Of a stretch of 64,000 bases of DNA, positions 33,476 through 42,747 are shown in pieces; within the stretch, counting starts at the first letter, position 1; every line of letters starts with the position of its first letter. The stretch spans positions 1-64,000 of the forward strand of contig CABUIC010000002.1 in assembly GCA_902491515.1 (NCBI GenBank), written 5' to 3'. The stretch comes from an uncultured Porphyromonadaceae bacterium. Lineage in GTDB: Bacteria; Bacteroidota; Bacteroidia; Bacteroidales; Muribaculaceae. The notes beneath the pieces were generated by a model, which was given only the letters and a program-made list of their open reading frames with translations, did no database searches and was not told where the DNA came from. The translations under genes were made by a program, and so were the position numbers.

Positions 33476-35266
33476 ATGTTTGACTTCGCATATCCCCATT
33501 TCCTCTATCTCCTCGGCTTGCCCCTCGCCGTGGCCATGCTTTTCTGGTGGGCCCGCGCGAGCCGCAGGGCGCGCCTGCGCCGTTTCGGCAACCCGGCGGT
33601 GATTGCCCATCTCATGCCCGACGCCTCGAAGTATACGCCGACAGTCAAACTCGTCCTCCAGCTCCTGGCCCTCGTGGCTCTTGTCATTGTGGTCTGCCGG
33701 CCACGCGCCGGGCAGAAAGAGCAGGAACAGACATCCGCGGGAATTGAAGTGATGATAGCGTTCGACGTCTCCAATTCGATGCTCGCGTCATCCAACGACG
33801 CGCCCGACGGCATCTCGCGTATCGACCGCGCACGCCTCCTCCTCGAAAAACTCCTCGACCGCCTCGACAACGACAAGGTCGGCCTCGTGGTTTTCGCCGG
33901 TGAGTCCAAGATGCAGCTCCCGCTCACGATGGATTTCTTCAGCGCAAAGATGTACCTCAACGACCTCCAGCCCGGCATGATCAACAATCAGGGAACGTCC
34001 CTCGCTTCGGCCATGAAAATGGCCATGAACGGTTTTTCTCCTGCCAAGGACGTACACAAGGCTATAATTCTCATCACCGATGCCGAAGACCACGAAGGCG
34101 CCGCGGTCGAAACCGCAAAACTCGCCGCCGAGAACGGCATTCAGGTCGATGTAATAGGACTCGGGAGCACAAAAGGCGCTCCGATTCCTCTTCCCGGACG
34201 TCCCGGTCAATATATGTCCGACGCTCAGGGACAGACCGTCATAACCTCCGTCAACGAGGAAATGGGACAGCAGATTGCATCTGCCGGTGACGGAATATAC
34301 GTCAACGGCGCCGCTTCCAATGCCCTGGCCCAGCTTTCCGACAAGCTCGACACTCTCGCCAAGTCGGAATTCCGCTCCGTCAGCTATACCGCCGCTGCCG
34401 AGCAATTCCCGACTTTCGCCTGGATTGCTTTCATTCTCCTGATAATAGACGGATGCATGGTAGACCGCAAGATCAGCTGGCTCCGCGGAGTGAACTTCTT
34501 CACCCGCGAGAACTCCGCCGGCAAAAAAGCCCTTTTAATTCTCCTTCTGGCAGGTTGTGCCGCTTTCTCTTCCTCAGCCGCTTCCAACGACACCTCCATC
34601 AAGGCCGAGCGCAACTATATCCGCGAGGGAAACAAAGCATATGCCGACTCCAACTGGCATGCGGCCCTCGAGGCTTACGAAAACGCCCTCGCGGCAAATC
34701 CCCGCAGCGTCCGCGCCGCATACAACAAAGCCCTCGCCCTGAGCCACCTGTTTTCCGAAGACAACAAGGGCACGCAGAACGATCCGCGTGTAGCCGCTAC
34801 GGAGATATTCAATGCCGTGGCCGCCGCTGCGACGGCTGAAGAGGACATGGAAATCGCACAACGCGCTTTCTACAACCTCGGCAACATCGCCTTCAACGAC
34901 GAGAACTACGACGAGGCCATCAAACGCTACAAGCAGTCGCTGAGAATCCGGCCCGACGACCTGGCAGCCCGTCAGAACCTCCGCCTCGCCCAGCTCAAGA
35001 AGCAGGAACAGGAGCAGAACAAGGACAACAAGGACAATAAGGACGACAAACAGGACCAGCAACAGCAACAGCAGCAACAGCAACAACAGCAGCAGCAAGA
35101 GCAACAGGACCAGCAACAGCAACAACAGCAGCAACAGCAGCAGATGACAGGCTCGGCCCAGCAGATTCTCCAGTCGATGCAGAACAAGGAAAACGCCACC
35201 CGCCAAAAGGTTCAGAAGCAGGAAGCACAGCCTGCCGGGCGTCCCCACACCGACAAACCCTGGTAA
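33476..35266 (+). CDS. BatB-BatC fusion: VWA plus TPR protein with glutamine tract
   Basis: A 596-residue fusion of two Bat proteins usually encoded separately. The BatB half has membrane segments near 8-25 and 57-73, VWA metal site AFDVSNSM (Asp97, Ser99, Ser101) and a membrane segment near 316-330. A second hydrophobic stretch near 353-372 (ALLILLLAGCAAFSSSA) looks like the old BatC signal peptide. TPR repeats follow (about 375-510, YENALAANPRSVRAAYNKAL), then a charged linker and a 30-residue tract of Gln with few Asp/Glu (about 525-557), encoded by mixed CAG and CAA. No stop or frameshift lies between halves. Confidence 0.9.
   Translation: MFDFAYPHFLYLLGLPLAVAMLFWWARASRRARLRRFGNPAVIAHLMPDASKYTPTVKLVLQLLALVALVIVVCRPRAGQKEQEQTSAGIEVMIAFDVSNSMLASSNDAPDGISRIDRARLLLEKLLDRLDNDKVGLVVFAGESKMQLPLTMDFFSAKMYLNDLQPGMINNQGTSLASAMKMAMNGFSPAKDVHKAIILITDAEDHEGAAVETAKLAAENGIQVDVIGLGSTKGAPIPLPGRPGQYMSDAQGQTVITSVNEEMGQQIASAGDGIYVNGAASNALAQLSDKLDTLAKSEFRSVSYTAAAEQFPTFAWIAFILLIIDGCMVDRKISWLRGVNFFTRENSAGKKALLILLLAGCAAFSSSAASNDTSIKAERNYIREGNKAYADSNWHAALEAYENALAANPRSVRAAYNKALALSHLFSEDNKGTQNDPRVAATEIFNAVAAAATAEEDMEIAQRAFYNLGNIAFNDENYDEAIKRYKQSLRIRPDDLAARQNLRLAQLKKQEQEQNKDNKDNKDDKQDQQQQQQQQQQQQQQEQQDQQQQQQQQQQQMTGSAQQILQSMQNKENATRQKVQKQEAQPAGRPHTDKPW
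35051..35142 (+). repeat. CAG/CAA repeat coding polyglutamine
   Basis: About 30 consecutive CAG/CAA codons with interruptions GAG and GAC. Codon mixing reduces pure repeat runs, but length change between strains is likely. It lies in the C-terminal tail of BatB-BatC. Confidence 0.9.
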
Positions 35267-35279
35267 AATCATAGAGACA

Positions 35280-37088
35280 ATGACGCGTTTCAAACATCAT
35301 ATTTCCTTTCTCTTCCTCATTCTTGTCGCGACCTTAGCGGCGAGCGCCCAGCAGGCACAGTTTTCCCTCGTGCCTCCGCGCTCAGTGGTCGAAGGCCGGA
35401 ACTTCAACCTCACCTTCCGCCTGACCGACGGCGAGGCCAATCCGCCCTCCGCTCCCCAGCTCCCCCACTGCCGGCTGCTTTACGGGCCCTCGACTTCAAC
35501 GATGCAGTCCACCCAGATAGTCAACGGACGAGTTTCGTCCTCCTATTCGATTGACTACACCTTCGTTTACCGCGCAGAGGAGCCGGGCGAAGTACATGTC
35601 CCCGAAGTGAGCGTCAGCGCCTCGGGCAAAGCTCTCCGCTCCCGCCCCGCAACCTTCAATATCCTACCCTCCGACTCCCCGTCCGCAGGCGCTCCTCAGC
35701 AAGGTCAGCGCCACGTTCAGGCCGACGACCACTCCACCCAGACCCCGGGCCGCGTCGACAAGGACGACCTCCTCGTGCGGGTCAGCTTCTCCAAGCAGAA
35801 AGTCTACGAACAGGAACCTGTCGTGGCCACTATCAAGGTCTACACAAAGTACGACATATCGTCCTTCATGGTCACCACACAGCCCGCTTTCGAGGGTTTC
35901 CTCTGCGAGGAGCTGCCCGTGAACCTTGAGATGAACCTCGAGCACTTCAACGGCCAGAACTACCACACCGCCGTACTCAAACGCCTCCTCCTCTATCCCC
36001 AGAAAGCCGGAAAACTCAGTGTGAACTCCGGAAAATACGATGTCACAATCGTCCAGTACGAAAGCGTCGACATGGGTTTCTTCCGCACCTCCCGGCCTGT
36101 CGAGAAAACGCTCCTGACATCATCCAATGCCGCAAGCCTCACCGTCGAGGCCCTTCCGGAACCGCGCCCCGCGGGCTTCAACGGAGCCGTCGGCAATTTC
36201 ACGGCTTCCGCTTCCCTGTCACCCAAACTCCTCAAGACAAACGAAGCCGCCACATACACCTACACCGTCCGGGGCTCCGGCAACATCAAGTTCCTCAACC
36301 AGCCCGAGATGAAATTTCCCGCCGGATTCGACGTCTACACGCCCAAGAACGAAATAGACGCCCGTGTGGCCGGAGCCAATATGACCGGAACATGCTCGAC
36401 CGTATTCACCGTCGTACCTCAGGAACAGGGCGCATTCACCATCCAGGGCGTTCCGTTCGTCTTCTTCGACCCCGAAAAGAGGGAATACCGCACCATCGAC
36501 ATTCCCTCGCTCGACGTCAAGGTAGCCCGAGGGGCCGCTACCTCCGCCGCGGCTCCTGAGCAGAAAGCCCTCGACACTAAAATCAACGACATCCTCCACA
36601 TACACCCGCTGAAGGGAGGTCCGAAGAAAGCACCCTCCTACGTCGTCACAAGTCCTTGGTACTGGATTGTTTTCGCCGCCTTTACTCTTGCCCTTATAGG
36701 AATAGTGCTTGTCTACCGCCGGAACATACGGCTCAACGCCGACGTGGCCGGACGCAGACTCGCCCGCGCAGGCCGCGTGGCATCGAAACGCCTTAAAGAA
36801 GCCCGCGCCTTCATGCAGCGCCACGAAAGCGACAAGTTCTATGAATCCCTGGCTATGGCACTCCGCGGCTACCTCGGCGACAAACTCTCCATGCAGCCTT
36901 CCCAGCTCGTCCGCGACAACATCGCCGAAAAACTTGATGCGAAGGGAGTACCGTCCGAAACCGTGGCCGAAGTGCTCGACGTCCTCGACACCTGCGAGAT
37001 GGCACGGTTCACCCCCATGAACTCCGACTCCGAAATGTCCGCCATGTACAACAAAGCCGTCGAGGCTATCAGAAACATCGAAAAATGA
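35280..37088 (+). CDS. batD: BatD: large periplasmic/membrane protein of the Bat operon
   Basis: A 602-residue protein with a signal peptide (about 1-23), several periplasmic Ig-like beta domains (ANMTGTCSTVFTVVPQEQGA is typical), one membrane segment (about 459-479) and a cytoplasmic helical domain with RGYLGDKLSMQPSQLVRDNI. Fits the BatD (oxygen tolerance) family. 13 nt after the BatB-BatC gene; its stop overlaps batE (ATGA). Confidence 0.9.
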   Translation: MTRFKHHISFLFLILVATLAASAQQAQFSLVPPRSVVEGRNFNLTFRLTDGEANPPSAPQLPHCRLLYGPSTSTMQSTQIVNGRVSSSYSIDYTFVYRAEEPGEVHVPEVSVSASGKALRSRPATFNILPSDSPSAGAPQQGQRHVQADDHSTQTPGRVDKDDLLVRVSFSKQKVYEQEPVVATIKVYTKYDISSFMVTTQPAFEGFLCEELPVNLEMNLEHFNGQNYHTAVLKRLLLYPQKAGKLSVNSGKYDVTIVQYESVDMGFFRTSRPVEKTLLTSSNAASLTVEALPEPRPAGFNGAVGNFTASASLSPKLLKTNEAATYTYTVRGSGNIKFLNQPEMKFPAGFDVYTPKNEIDARVAGANMTGTCSTVFTVVPQEQGAFTIQGVPFVFFDPEKREYRTIDIPSLDVKVARGAATSAAAPEQKALDTKINDILHIHPLKGGPKKAPSYVVTSPWYWIVFAAFTLALIGIVLVYRRNIRLNADVAGRRLARAGRVASKRLKEARAFMQRHESDKFYESLAMALRGYLGDKLSMQPSQLVRDNIAEKLDAKGVPSETVAEVLDVLDTCEMARFTPMNSDSEMSAMYNKAVEAIRNIEK

Positions 37089-37858
37089 AAACCGCACTCT
37101 CACTGATATCCGCCCTCGCCATCGCTTCCCAGGCCTGGTGCTCCCCGGCCCTTCAGGCCGACTCTCTATATAATAAGGAGGACTTCAGGCAAGCAGCAGA
37201 AATGTACGAACAGTCCATCGCCGTCGAAGGGCCTCACGCCGACACCTATTACAATCTCGGCAACGCATATTACCGCACCGGGCGCACGGGCAAGTCGGTG
37301 GTCGCATATGAACGCGCGCTTCGCCTCGACCCCACGCACGAGGACGCGCGCACCAATCTCGAATTTGTAAACAGCCGCATCGAGGATCGCCCCGAGGACG
37401 ACTCCGCATTCCTCGGCAACCTGCAGAACTCTATCCGCAGTTCCATGACAGCCAACGCATGGGCATGGACCGCGATGGCCGTTTTCGTCATAATGCTCGG
37501 GGCAATAGCGCTCTACATCTTCGCGCGGGAGGTCCGCCTGCGGAAATGCGGTTTCTTCAGCGCTATCGTTCTCTGCGTGCTCTTCGTCTACACCCTCTCC
37601 ACAGCGCTCACCGCCGCATCGAGGGCCCGCGGACACGAGGAGGCCGTCGTGATTGTACCGACAACTTACCTGAGCTCCTCCCCCCGACCTGGGAACAGCA
37701 CCTCCGACAAGCTCGTGGCAATTCACGAGGGCACGAAAGTGGAAATCATAGACTCCCTTTCCACTCCCGACGATCCGAGCTCACCCAAATGGTATAACGT
37801 AAAGATTAACAACAGCACCAAGGCGTGGCTCAAATCGGTAGATGTCGAACGAATTTGA
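37085..37858 (+). CDS. batE: BatE: TPR and SH3-like protein
   Basis: 257 residues: signal peptide (about 1-20), TPR repeats (about 25-95, YNLGNAYYRTGRTGKSVVAY), two membrane segments (about 122-144 and 155-175), and a C-terminal SH3-like domain (about 185-255, VIVPTTYLSSSPRPGNSTSD). This is the standard BatE build. Last gene of the operon; the following 135 nt hold a weak promoter for the small HTH gene. Confidence 0.9.
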   Translation: MKTALSLISALAIASQAWCSPALQADSLYNKEDFRQAAEMYEQSIAVEGPHADTYYNLGNAYYRTGRTGKSVVAYERALRLDPTHEDARTNLEFVNSRIEDRPEDDSAFLGNLQNSIRSSMTANAWAWTAMAVFVIMLGAIALYIFAREVRLRKCGFFSAIVLCVLFVYTLSTALTAASRARGHEEAVVIVPTTYLSSSPRPGNSTSDKLVAIHEGTKVEIIDSLSTPDDPSSPKWYNVKINNSTKAWLKSVDVERI

Positions 37859-37910
37859 GGACCGGAAGCCGCATATGCTTTAAAACATATAATTTTTCTT
37901 CGCGTTTTTC

Positions 37911-37941
37911 TTGCGTATATGAAAATTTGAGTGTAATTTTA
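37911..37941 (+). promoter_or_regulatory. Probable promoter of the small HTH gene
   Basis: TTG (37911-37913), a 20-nt spacer and TAATTTTA (37934-37941), one mismatch to TAnnTTTG; 52 nt before the ATG. Confidence 0.45.
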
Positions 37942-37993
37942 GCCCAAGAAAACATTCCCGTATTCACTAACCAACAAAATCCCACGATAAACA

Positions 37994-38254
37994 ATGACCA
38001 AGACCATCACCTTCAATGAGCTTCGCCGTCTGAAAGACAGGCTGCCCGACGGTACGATGCACCAGATCGCCGACCGTCTCAACACCACTGTACAGACCGT
38101 CCGCAACTACTTCGGTGGCTGCAACTACGACAATGGCAAGAACGCAGGTCTCCATATCGAACCGGGACCCGACGGTGGCATCGTCGTGCTCGACGACTCC
38201 ACTATCTACGACATGGCCGTAGAAATTCTTCAGGCTCAGGAAGCCGCTGAATAA
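37994..38254 (+). CDS. Small HTH-type DNA-binding protein
   Basis: 86 residues. Residues 5-40 (FNELRRLKDRLPDGTMHQIA, DRLNTTVQTVRNYFGG) read as a helix-turn-helix that senses codable repeats of sequence; the rest is an acidic tail. I have seen similar short proteins in Bacteroidales annotated as DNA-binding, with unknown targets. It has its own promoter and a strong terminator, so it is a one-gene unit, probably well expressed. Confidence 0.75.
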   Translation: MTKTITFNELRRLKDRLPDGTMHQIADRLNTTVQTVRNYFGGCNYDNGKNAGLHIEPGPDGGIVVLDDSTIYDMAVEILQAQEAAE

Positions 38255-38261
38255 AGGAATG

Positions 38262-38305
38262 TGTTCGGGAGCCCGCGCCGCAAGGTCCGGGCTCCCGAAC
38301 ATTTT
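38262..38305 (+). terminator. Strong intrinsic terminator after the small HTH gene
   Basis: A perfect 14-bp stem (38262-38275 with 38288-38301, core TGTTCGGGAGCCCG) with a 12-nt loop, followed by TTTT. Confidence 0.9.
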
Positions 38306-38331
38306 GTATCCATACCCCGTTCCCTTTTTGT

Positions 38332-39411
38332 ATGATTACTCTCGCCATCCACACCTATGAACGGGCCCTCGCTCTCCGTTCCACTCTCGAAAGCCACGGC
38401 ATTCCCGTCGAGCTGACAAACGTGCTCCACGACTCTCCGGAATTCACCTCGGGTGTCCGTGTGCGCATCCCTGAAGACCAGCTTCCCCTCGCCCTCCGTA
38501 TAATCGAAGGCGACGAGACAACTCCTGCTCCGGGCAACGCCATCCTTGTCCCCGTGGATTTCAGCGAGCATTCATTCAAGGCTGTGGCCGTCGCCGCCGG
38601 TATCGCCGCGCGTCTCGAGACTTCAATCAAGCTCCTCTACAGCTACCTTGACCCCTATATCGCCGGGAACGTCCAGTTCTCCGACAACATCAGCTATGAA
38701 ATCGGGGAATCCGGGGCGAGGGAAGCCATGGAAAAGAACAGCCGGAGGATGATGCATAATTTCCTCGAGCGTGTGCACAGAGGCATCCGCAACGGTATCA
38801 TCCCGAAGGCCAAAATCGAAAGCGTGGTTGTCGAGGGTGTGCCCGAGGACGCCATTATTGATTATGCGCGCGAAGAGAGGCCTCCGCTTATAGTCATGGG
38901 AACCCGCGGCGCCGAGCAGAAATCCGTCGAACTCATTGGTTCTGTCACCGGCGAAGTCCTCGACGAGGGACGCTTCACCGTCCTCACCGTCCCCGACCCT
39001 GCCGACCACACCCTTCTCCAGAATCCAGAGCGCATCCTTTTCCTCGGCAATCTCGACCAGAACGACATTATCGCGCTCGACACCCTCTACCGTCTCTATC
39101 CCGACAGCCAGGCCGCCGTGCTCCTCTCTTACATGGCGCGCAGAAGAGGTCCAGGGCAGTCATCCGTAGAGAACGCTCTGCGGCGCCTCAAAACCTACTG
39201 CGATAACAATTTCTCTCGCTTCTCTTTCGAGACAGCCGCACTGCCCAAGACCCCCGAGGATGACTTCGAGGAACTTGCCCTCAGCCACAAATGCTCTCTC
39301 ATCGTTGTGCCTAACCGACACCGAAACGCATTCTCCAGGCTCTTCAAACCGGGAATAGCGAACCGCATCCTTTTCCACGCCGATCTCCCGATGCTCGTAA
39401 TTCCCAAGTGA
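38332..39411 (+). CDS. DUF2007-Usp-Usp universal stress protein
   Basis: 359 residues. Residues 1-62 resemble the DUF2007 signal-transducing domain (LRSTLESHGIPVEL, RVRIPEDQLPLALRII); residues 68-220 are a complete Usp domain (ILVPVDFSEHSFKAV, then MGTRGAEQKSVELIGSVTGE) and 230-359 a second, degenerate one (RILFLGNLDQNDI ... NRILFHADLPMLVIP). Cytoplasmic; ligand or role unknown. Stop overlaps the next gene (GTGA). Confidence 0.87.
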   Translation: MITLAIHTYERALALRSTLESHGIPVELTNVLHDSPEFTSGVRVRIPEDQLPLALRIIEGDETTPAPGNAILVPVDFSEHSFKAVAVAAGIAARLETSIKLLYSYLDPYIAGNVQFSDNISYEIGESGAREAMEKNSRRMMHNFLERVHRGIRNGIIPKAKIESVVVEGVPEDAIIDYAREERPPLIVMGTRGAEQKSVELIGSVTGEVLDEGRFTVLTVPDPADHTLLQNPERILFLGNLDQNDIIALDTLYRLYPDSQAAVLLSYMARRRGPGQSSVENALRRLKTYCDNNFSRFSFETAALPKTPEDDFEELALSHKCSLIVVPNRHRNAFSRLFKPGIANRILFHADLPMLVIPK

Positions 39412-39947
39412 ACACCACCGATTCCGACAACAAACGCCAGATTTTCCTCCCACGCGCCGCCGATTACGCAAGAATTGAAAGCGGCGCCGTCATGCGCATA
39501 ATTCTTCCCGCCATAGTGATTATTGTCCTGGCTTCGGCGGTCGGTGCAGTGTTCGACGCGAGATGGCTGATTGTGGGACTCATGTTGCTTTTCATCGTTG
39601 TGCCCATGGCAATCCTCCTCCTGTGGCTGAGGCTCACGGGACGCACCGACATGCGTATTCGCCTGCGCCCGCAAATGTGGAATGTAAGCAGTGAGGGCGT
39701 GAGGATAGCGGTTTACAGCTTCGCCGAAGGGCAGACAGCTGCCTCAGCGGAAATAATCATTCCGGCTGACAGCATCAGCGACTTCAGCCACCGGGGCGGA
39801 GTCCATATCCTCCGGACATCAGTCCCCGGCGCGCCGGTCCTCATCGCCCCGGATGAACATCTCGACCCCGAAAGCATTAAAATATTATACGACTTCTCTT
39901 ACCGGAATCTTTGCGCAAAAAACGCCGAAGATGAAGATTTGGCATAA
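39408..39947 (+). CDS. Hypothetical two-pass membrane protein
   Basis: 179 residues with GTG start overlapping the Usp stop. Two adjacent membrane segments (about 30-48 and 53-74) are followed by a PH-like beta domain (about 80-150, IRLRPQMWNVSSEGVRIAVY). Not recognised as a named family; the layout resembles small bacterial PH-domain proteins. Co-transcribed with the Usp and the following repeat protein. Confidence 0.7.
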   Translation: MNTTDSDNKRQIFLPRAADYARIESGAVMRIILPAIVIIVLASAVGAVFDARWLIVGLMLLFIVVPMAILLLWLRLTGRTDMRIRLRPQMWNVSSEGVRIAVYSFAEGQTAASAEIIIPADSISDFSHRGGVHILRTSVPGAPVLIAPDEHLDPESIKILYDFSYRNLCAKNAEDEDLA

Positions 39948-39990
39948 GATTTGCCCCTTGTCCGGCATATCAATCCAACCTCCCCTCATC

Positions 39991-42210
39991 ATGAATGAAA
40001 GAATAAGAACGTTCAGAGAGCTTATCAAGCGCGACATCCAGTCCTCCCAGCTTCGCCGCGCCCTCGCGAGGATAAAGGCTTTCGCCCGCGAGCAGGCCCT
40101 CGACAACATATACCGGAAAGCGGAAGCCGTCGAGAGCCGTTATTACTACATGCTCCGGAGCATGACCCAGGGCTCCCCCGACCCTGACCAAGCCCTCAAC
40201 ACCGCAGGAATGCTCGACGAAGCCTCGGTAATAGCCGAGGAGGCTTACCGCCTCTCCTCGATGAAAGACAGCGACACGCTTCTCTCGTCCTTCGCCAGAT
40301 ATGCTTTCATACGCCGCGACTCCGAATCAATCCCCACCCTCGCCGTGGATTTTCTCACGGAACAGGCCTCCATCCTCTCCGACCCCTACGCACTTATGGA
40401 TTCCGGGCGCCGGGCTCCCCTCGAGCGCCTGAGCCGCGACATCTTCCACCGTATATGGGCCGATTTTCCCCTCGACAGCGATGGCAAGGAAGCTATACTC
40501 AACCTTGTCAGCGACAGGGATATCCCTCTGGCCGACCGCGTATCCTGGATTTCAGCCCTCACCCTCGGAAGCCTCGAGAGCTTCGATCCCGCGCGACTTG
40601 AGCTCCTGCTCGAAATCGCCCGCACATCGACTGCCACTGTCCTGCGCGCCGCAGCGTTCTCCGGCCTGTTTTTCGCTCTTTACAGGTATTCGCGACGTTC
40701 CGAAACTCCCTTCTTCCGGAAATTGTGGAACAGCATCCTTGAGATTCCCGATGCCGCTGACGACATGCGCACCGTGATATATGAGTACACGCACCAGATG
40801 GGAACCCTGGCGCTGGCTACTCGGATCGAGAATGAAATTCTTCCTAAGCTCAACAGGATTGGCTCCGACATGATGCGCCGTCTCTCCGGCATTGACCTCT
40901 CAGGGAAGAGCCCCGAAGAACTTCAGGACCTTCTTTCCGGCCTCAACCTTTCTGGAATGTCCGACGAAATCACCCGCCACTCCATGCAGAATGTCAGCGA
41001 GATGGCCGAAGCCGGCGACGATGTGTTCTTCGCCTTCCTGAAGCCCATGCACCAACAGGCATTCTTCACGGATATCGCCAACTGGTGGCTCGGATTCGAT
41101 GTCACGCGCAGCGAGTTCGCGGAAATCTTCGACGGCGAAGGAGCTGTCCTCGGAGAGATGTTCGGTCGCCTCGAGTTCCTCTGCGACAGCGACAAGTATG
41201 CCGTGCTCATGGCCGTTGCAGATGCTCCGAGGACTATGCGAGCCCGCACGCTCGGAATGATGGTCGAGCAGTACAGCATGATTGAAGAGCATATGCCCAA
41301 AGAGGAGTCCGACGAGGCCGAGCAGTTCCGGCGCGCTGTCGCCACATACATGAAGAATGCATACCGCTTCTTCTTTCTCTTCCGCCGCAAGGGCGAGATG
41401 AAAAACCCCTTCACTCCTGAAACCGGCATAAACTCCTCGCCGCTTCTTATGGAGCTCTACACCGACTATGATATTTCCCGGCGCATCGCCGAGCGGCTGT
41501 ATGCCTCCGTGAAACCTTTTGCCTTCCCCTTCTATGCGGCTCTCCTCCGGGCCACCCCCGAGCCAAGCGTTTCGATGCTACTTGCAGCGGCGGACTCCGC
41601 CGAAGCGGCAAACTACACCGACTATGCCGTTGACTGGTATCTCCGAGCGCTCGACGTCGATTCCTCCGACGAAAAGACGCTAATGAAAGTCGTGGATATT
41701 ATGCGGAAAAAAGGCATGGACGCCCAACTGCTGAAAATCCTCGACAGGACAGGACTCGATTCAATCTCCGGTCCCGCACTCCTCGAAAGCTACGCTCTCG
41801 CCCTGATTTCCGCCGGACGCTACGACGACGCCATGCGTGTGCTTGACAAAATCAACTACATCGGCGCGGAGAATCCGGCTGTCAACAATCTCCGGCGCGC
41901 GGAGGTGGCCCTCGCAAACGGCAATCCCTTCGAAGTCCTCGACATCCTTGAGGCTGTCGCCCCCGCGACCGAAGGCGAGAAATTCATGCTGAACCAGCTG
42001 AAAGGCTACGCCCTCATGGTGAGCCACGAGCCAGACCGCGCTTTTGCCGCTTTCAGCGGAAACCTCGGCGCGGCTCCGGACCTCGGCAAATTCCCGCCCA
42101 TAGAGTCCGACTTCGAAAAGCGGAAGAAGATGCTCCGCGACGTCTACCGTCTCTCCGACGAGGAAATTATCGGAATGCTCGACGCCCTGAGATATTCATT
42201 AGAGGCTTAA
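39991..42210 (+). CDS. Large helical-repeat (TPR-like) protein
   Basis: 739 residues, entirely helical by eye, without a signal peptide or membrane segment. The C-terminal third carries TPR-like units (YTDYAVDWYLRALDVDSSDE, YDDAMRVLDKINYIGAENPA). The N-terminal part has long helices rich in Arg/Glu. Function unknown; scaffold role inferred. ATG at 39991 (MNERIRTFREL) is chosen over a longer frame that would overlap the preceding gene. Confidence 0.8.
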   Translation: MNERIRTFRELIKRDIQSSQLRRALARIKAFAREQALDNIYRKAEAVESRYYYMLRSMTQGSPDPDQALNTAGMLDEASVIAEEAYRLSSMKDSDTLLSSFARYAFIRRDSESIPTLAVDFLTEQASILSDPYALMDSGRRAPLERLSRDIFHRIWADFPLDSDGKEAILNLVSDRDIPLADRVSWISALTLGSLESFDPARLELLLEIARTSTATVLRAAAFSGLFFALYRYSRRSETPFFRKLWNSILEIPDAADDMRTVIYEYTHQMGTLALATRIENEILPKLNRIGSDMMRRLSGIDLSGKSPEELQDLLSGLNLSGMSDEITRHSMQNVSEMAEAGDDVFFAFLKPMHQQAFFTDIANWWLGFDVTRSEFAEIFDGEGAVLGEMFGRLEFLCDSDKYAVLMAVADAPRTMRARTLGMMVEQYSMIEEHMPKEESDEAEQFRRAVATYMKNAYRFFFLFRRKGEMKNPFTPETGINSSPLLMELYTDYDISRRIAERLYASVKPFAFPFYAALLRATPEPSVSMLLAAADSAEAANYTDYAVDWYLRALDVDSSDEKTLMKVVDIMRKKGMDAQLLKILDRTGLDSISGPALLESYALALISAGRYDDAMRVLDKINYIGAENPAVNNLRRAEVALANGNPFEVLDILEAVAPATEGEKFMLNQLKGYALMVSHEPDRAFAAFSGNLGAAPDLGKFPPIESDFEKRKKMLRDVYRLSDEEIIGMLDALRYSLEA

Positions 42211-42552
42211 CGACACTCCGACGCTTACACAGCGCGGAAGAGCCGGGCCATAGATGTATCCGGAGTCGCGTTTGGGGCCGCAGTCGAAGTCGTTCTGATA
42301 GGAATTGAATATATTGCTCACCCCTGCGTTGACATCGAGATTCAGGCGGTCGAAGAGCCGGAAAGTATAAGTAAGCTTGACAGACGCGTCGAAGAACGAC
42401 TATGTGCGCACGGCAAGATCGACATCCGTGCCCGAGCCTTCCATATGCTGGACCAGCATGGGACCTGTTCCTGTGAGTGTGGCTTTGAAGCCGTGAAGTA
42501 TTTCCCAGTTGGCCGTGAGGTACCCGTAGACGTCAGAAATATGAGGTGGTCC
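42199..42552 (-). pseudogene. TonB-dependent receptor C-terminal remnant
   Basis: The minus strand encodes the last 115 or so residues of a TonB-dependent outer-membrane receptor (YGYLTANWEILHGFKATLTG, LNLDVNAGVSNIFNSYQNDF, CGPKRDSGYIYGPALPR), ending at the TAA of 42199-42201. An in-frame TAG at 42400-42402 interrupts it, and nothing upstream of about 42552 is recognisable, so the plug and most of the barrel are lost. The 42553-42679 stretch holds no other gene. Confidence 0.85.
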
Positions 42553-42679
42553 ATTAATGCAGGTCGCACAGGGGATGCTACCCGGCAAATCGACTGCAAA
42601 ATTAAGGGGAAAAAAACCGTATTTCAAAAGACAACGGGAATTCAGCCCATTCCATATTTGAGACCTACACCCCTTTCTA

Positions 42680-42715
42680 CAAAAGAATCCCCACATCGCT
42701 GCGGGGATTCTTTTG
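42680..42715. terminator. Bidirectional terminator hairpin
   Basis: CAAAAGAATCCCC (42680-42692) and GGGGATTCTTTTG (42703-42715) form a perfect 13-bp stem with a T run on either strand, serving the M23-LysM gene on the minus strand. Confidence 0.85.
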
Positions 42716-42747
42716 TCAAATTAAACAGGCTATTGCTATATTGTTCT

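Noticed and set aside
34574..35293. Minus-strand frame with a long leucine run suggesting membrane segments
   Set aside because: The leucines are the complement of the CAG/CAA glutamine tract in BatB-BatC.
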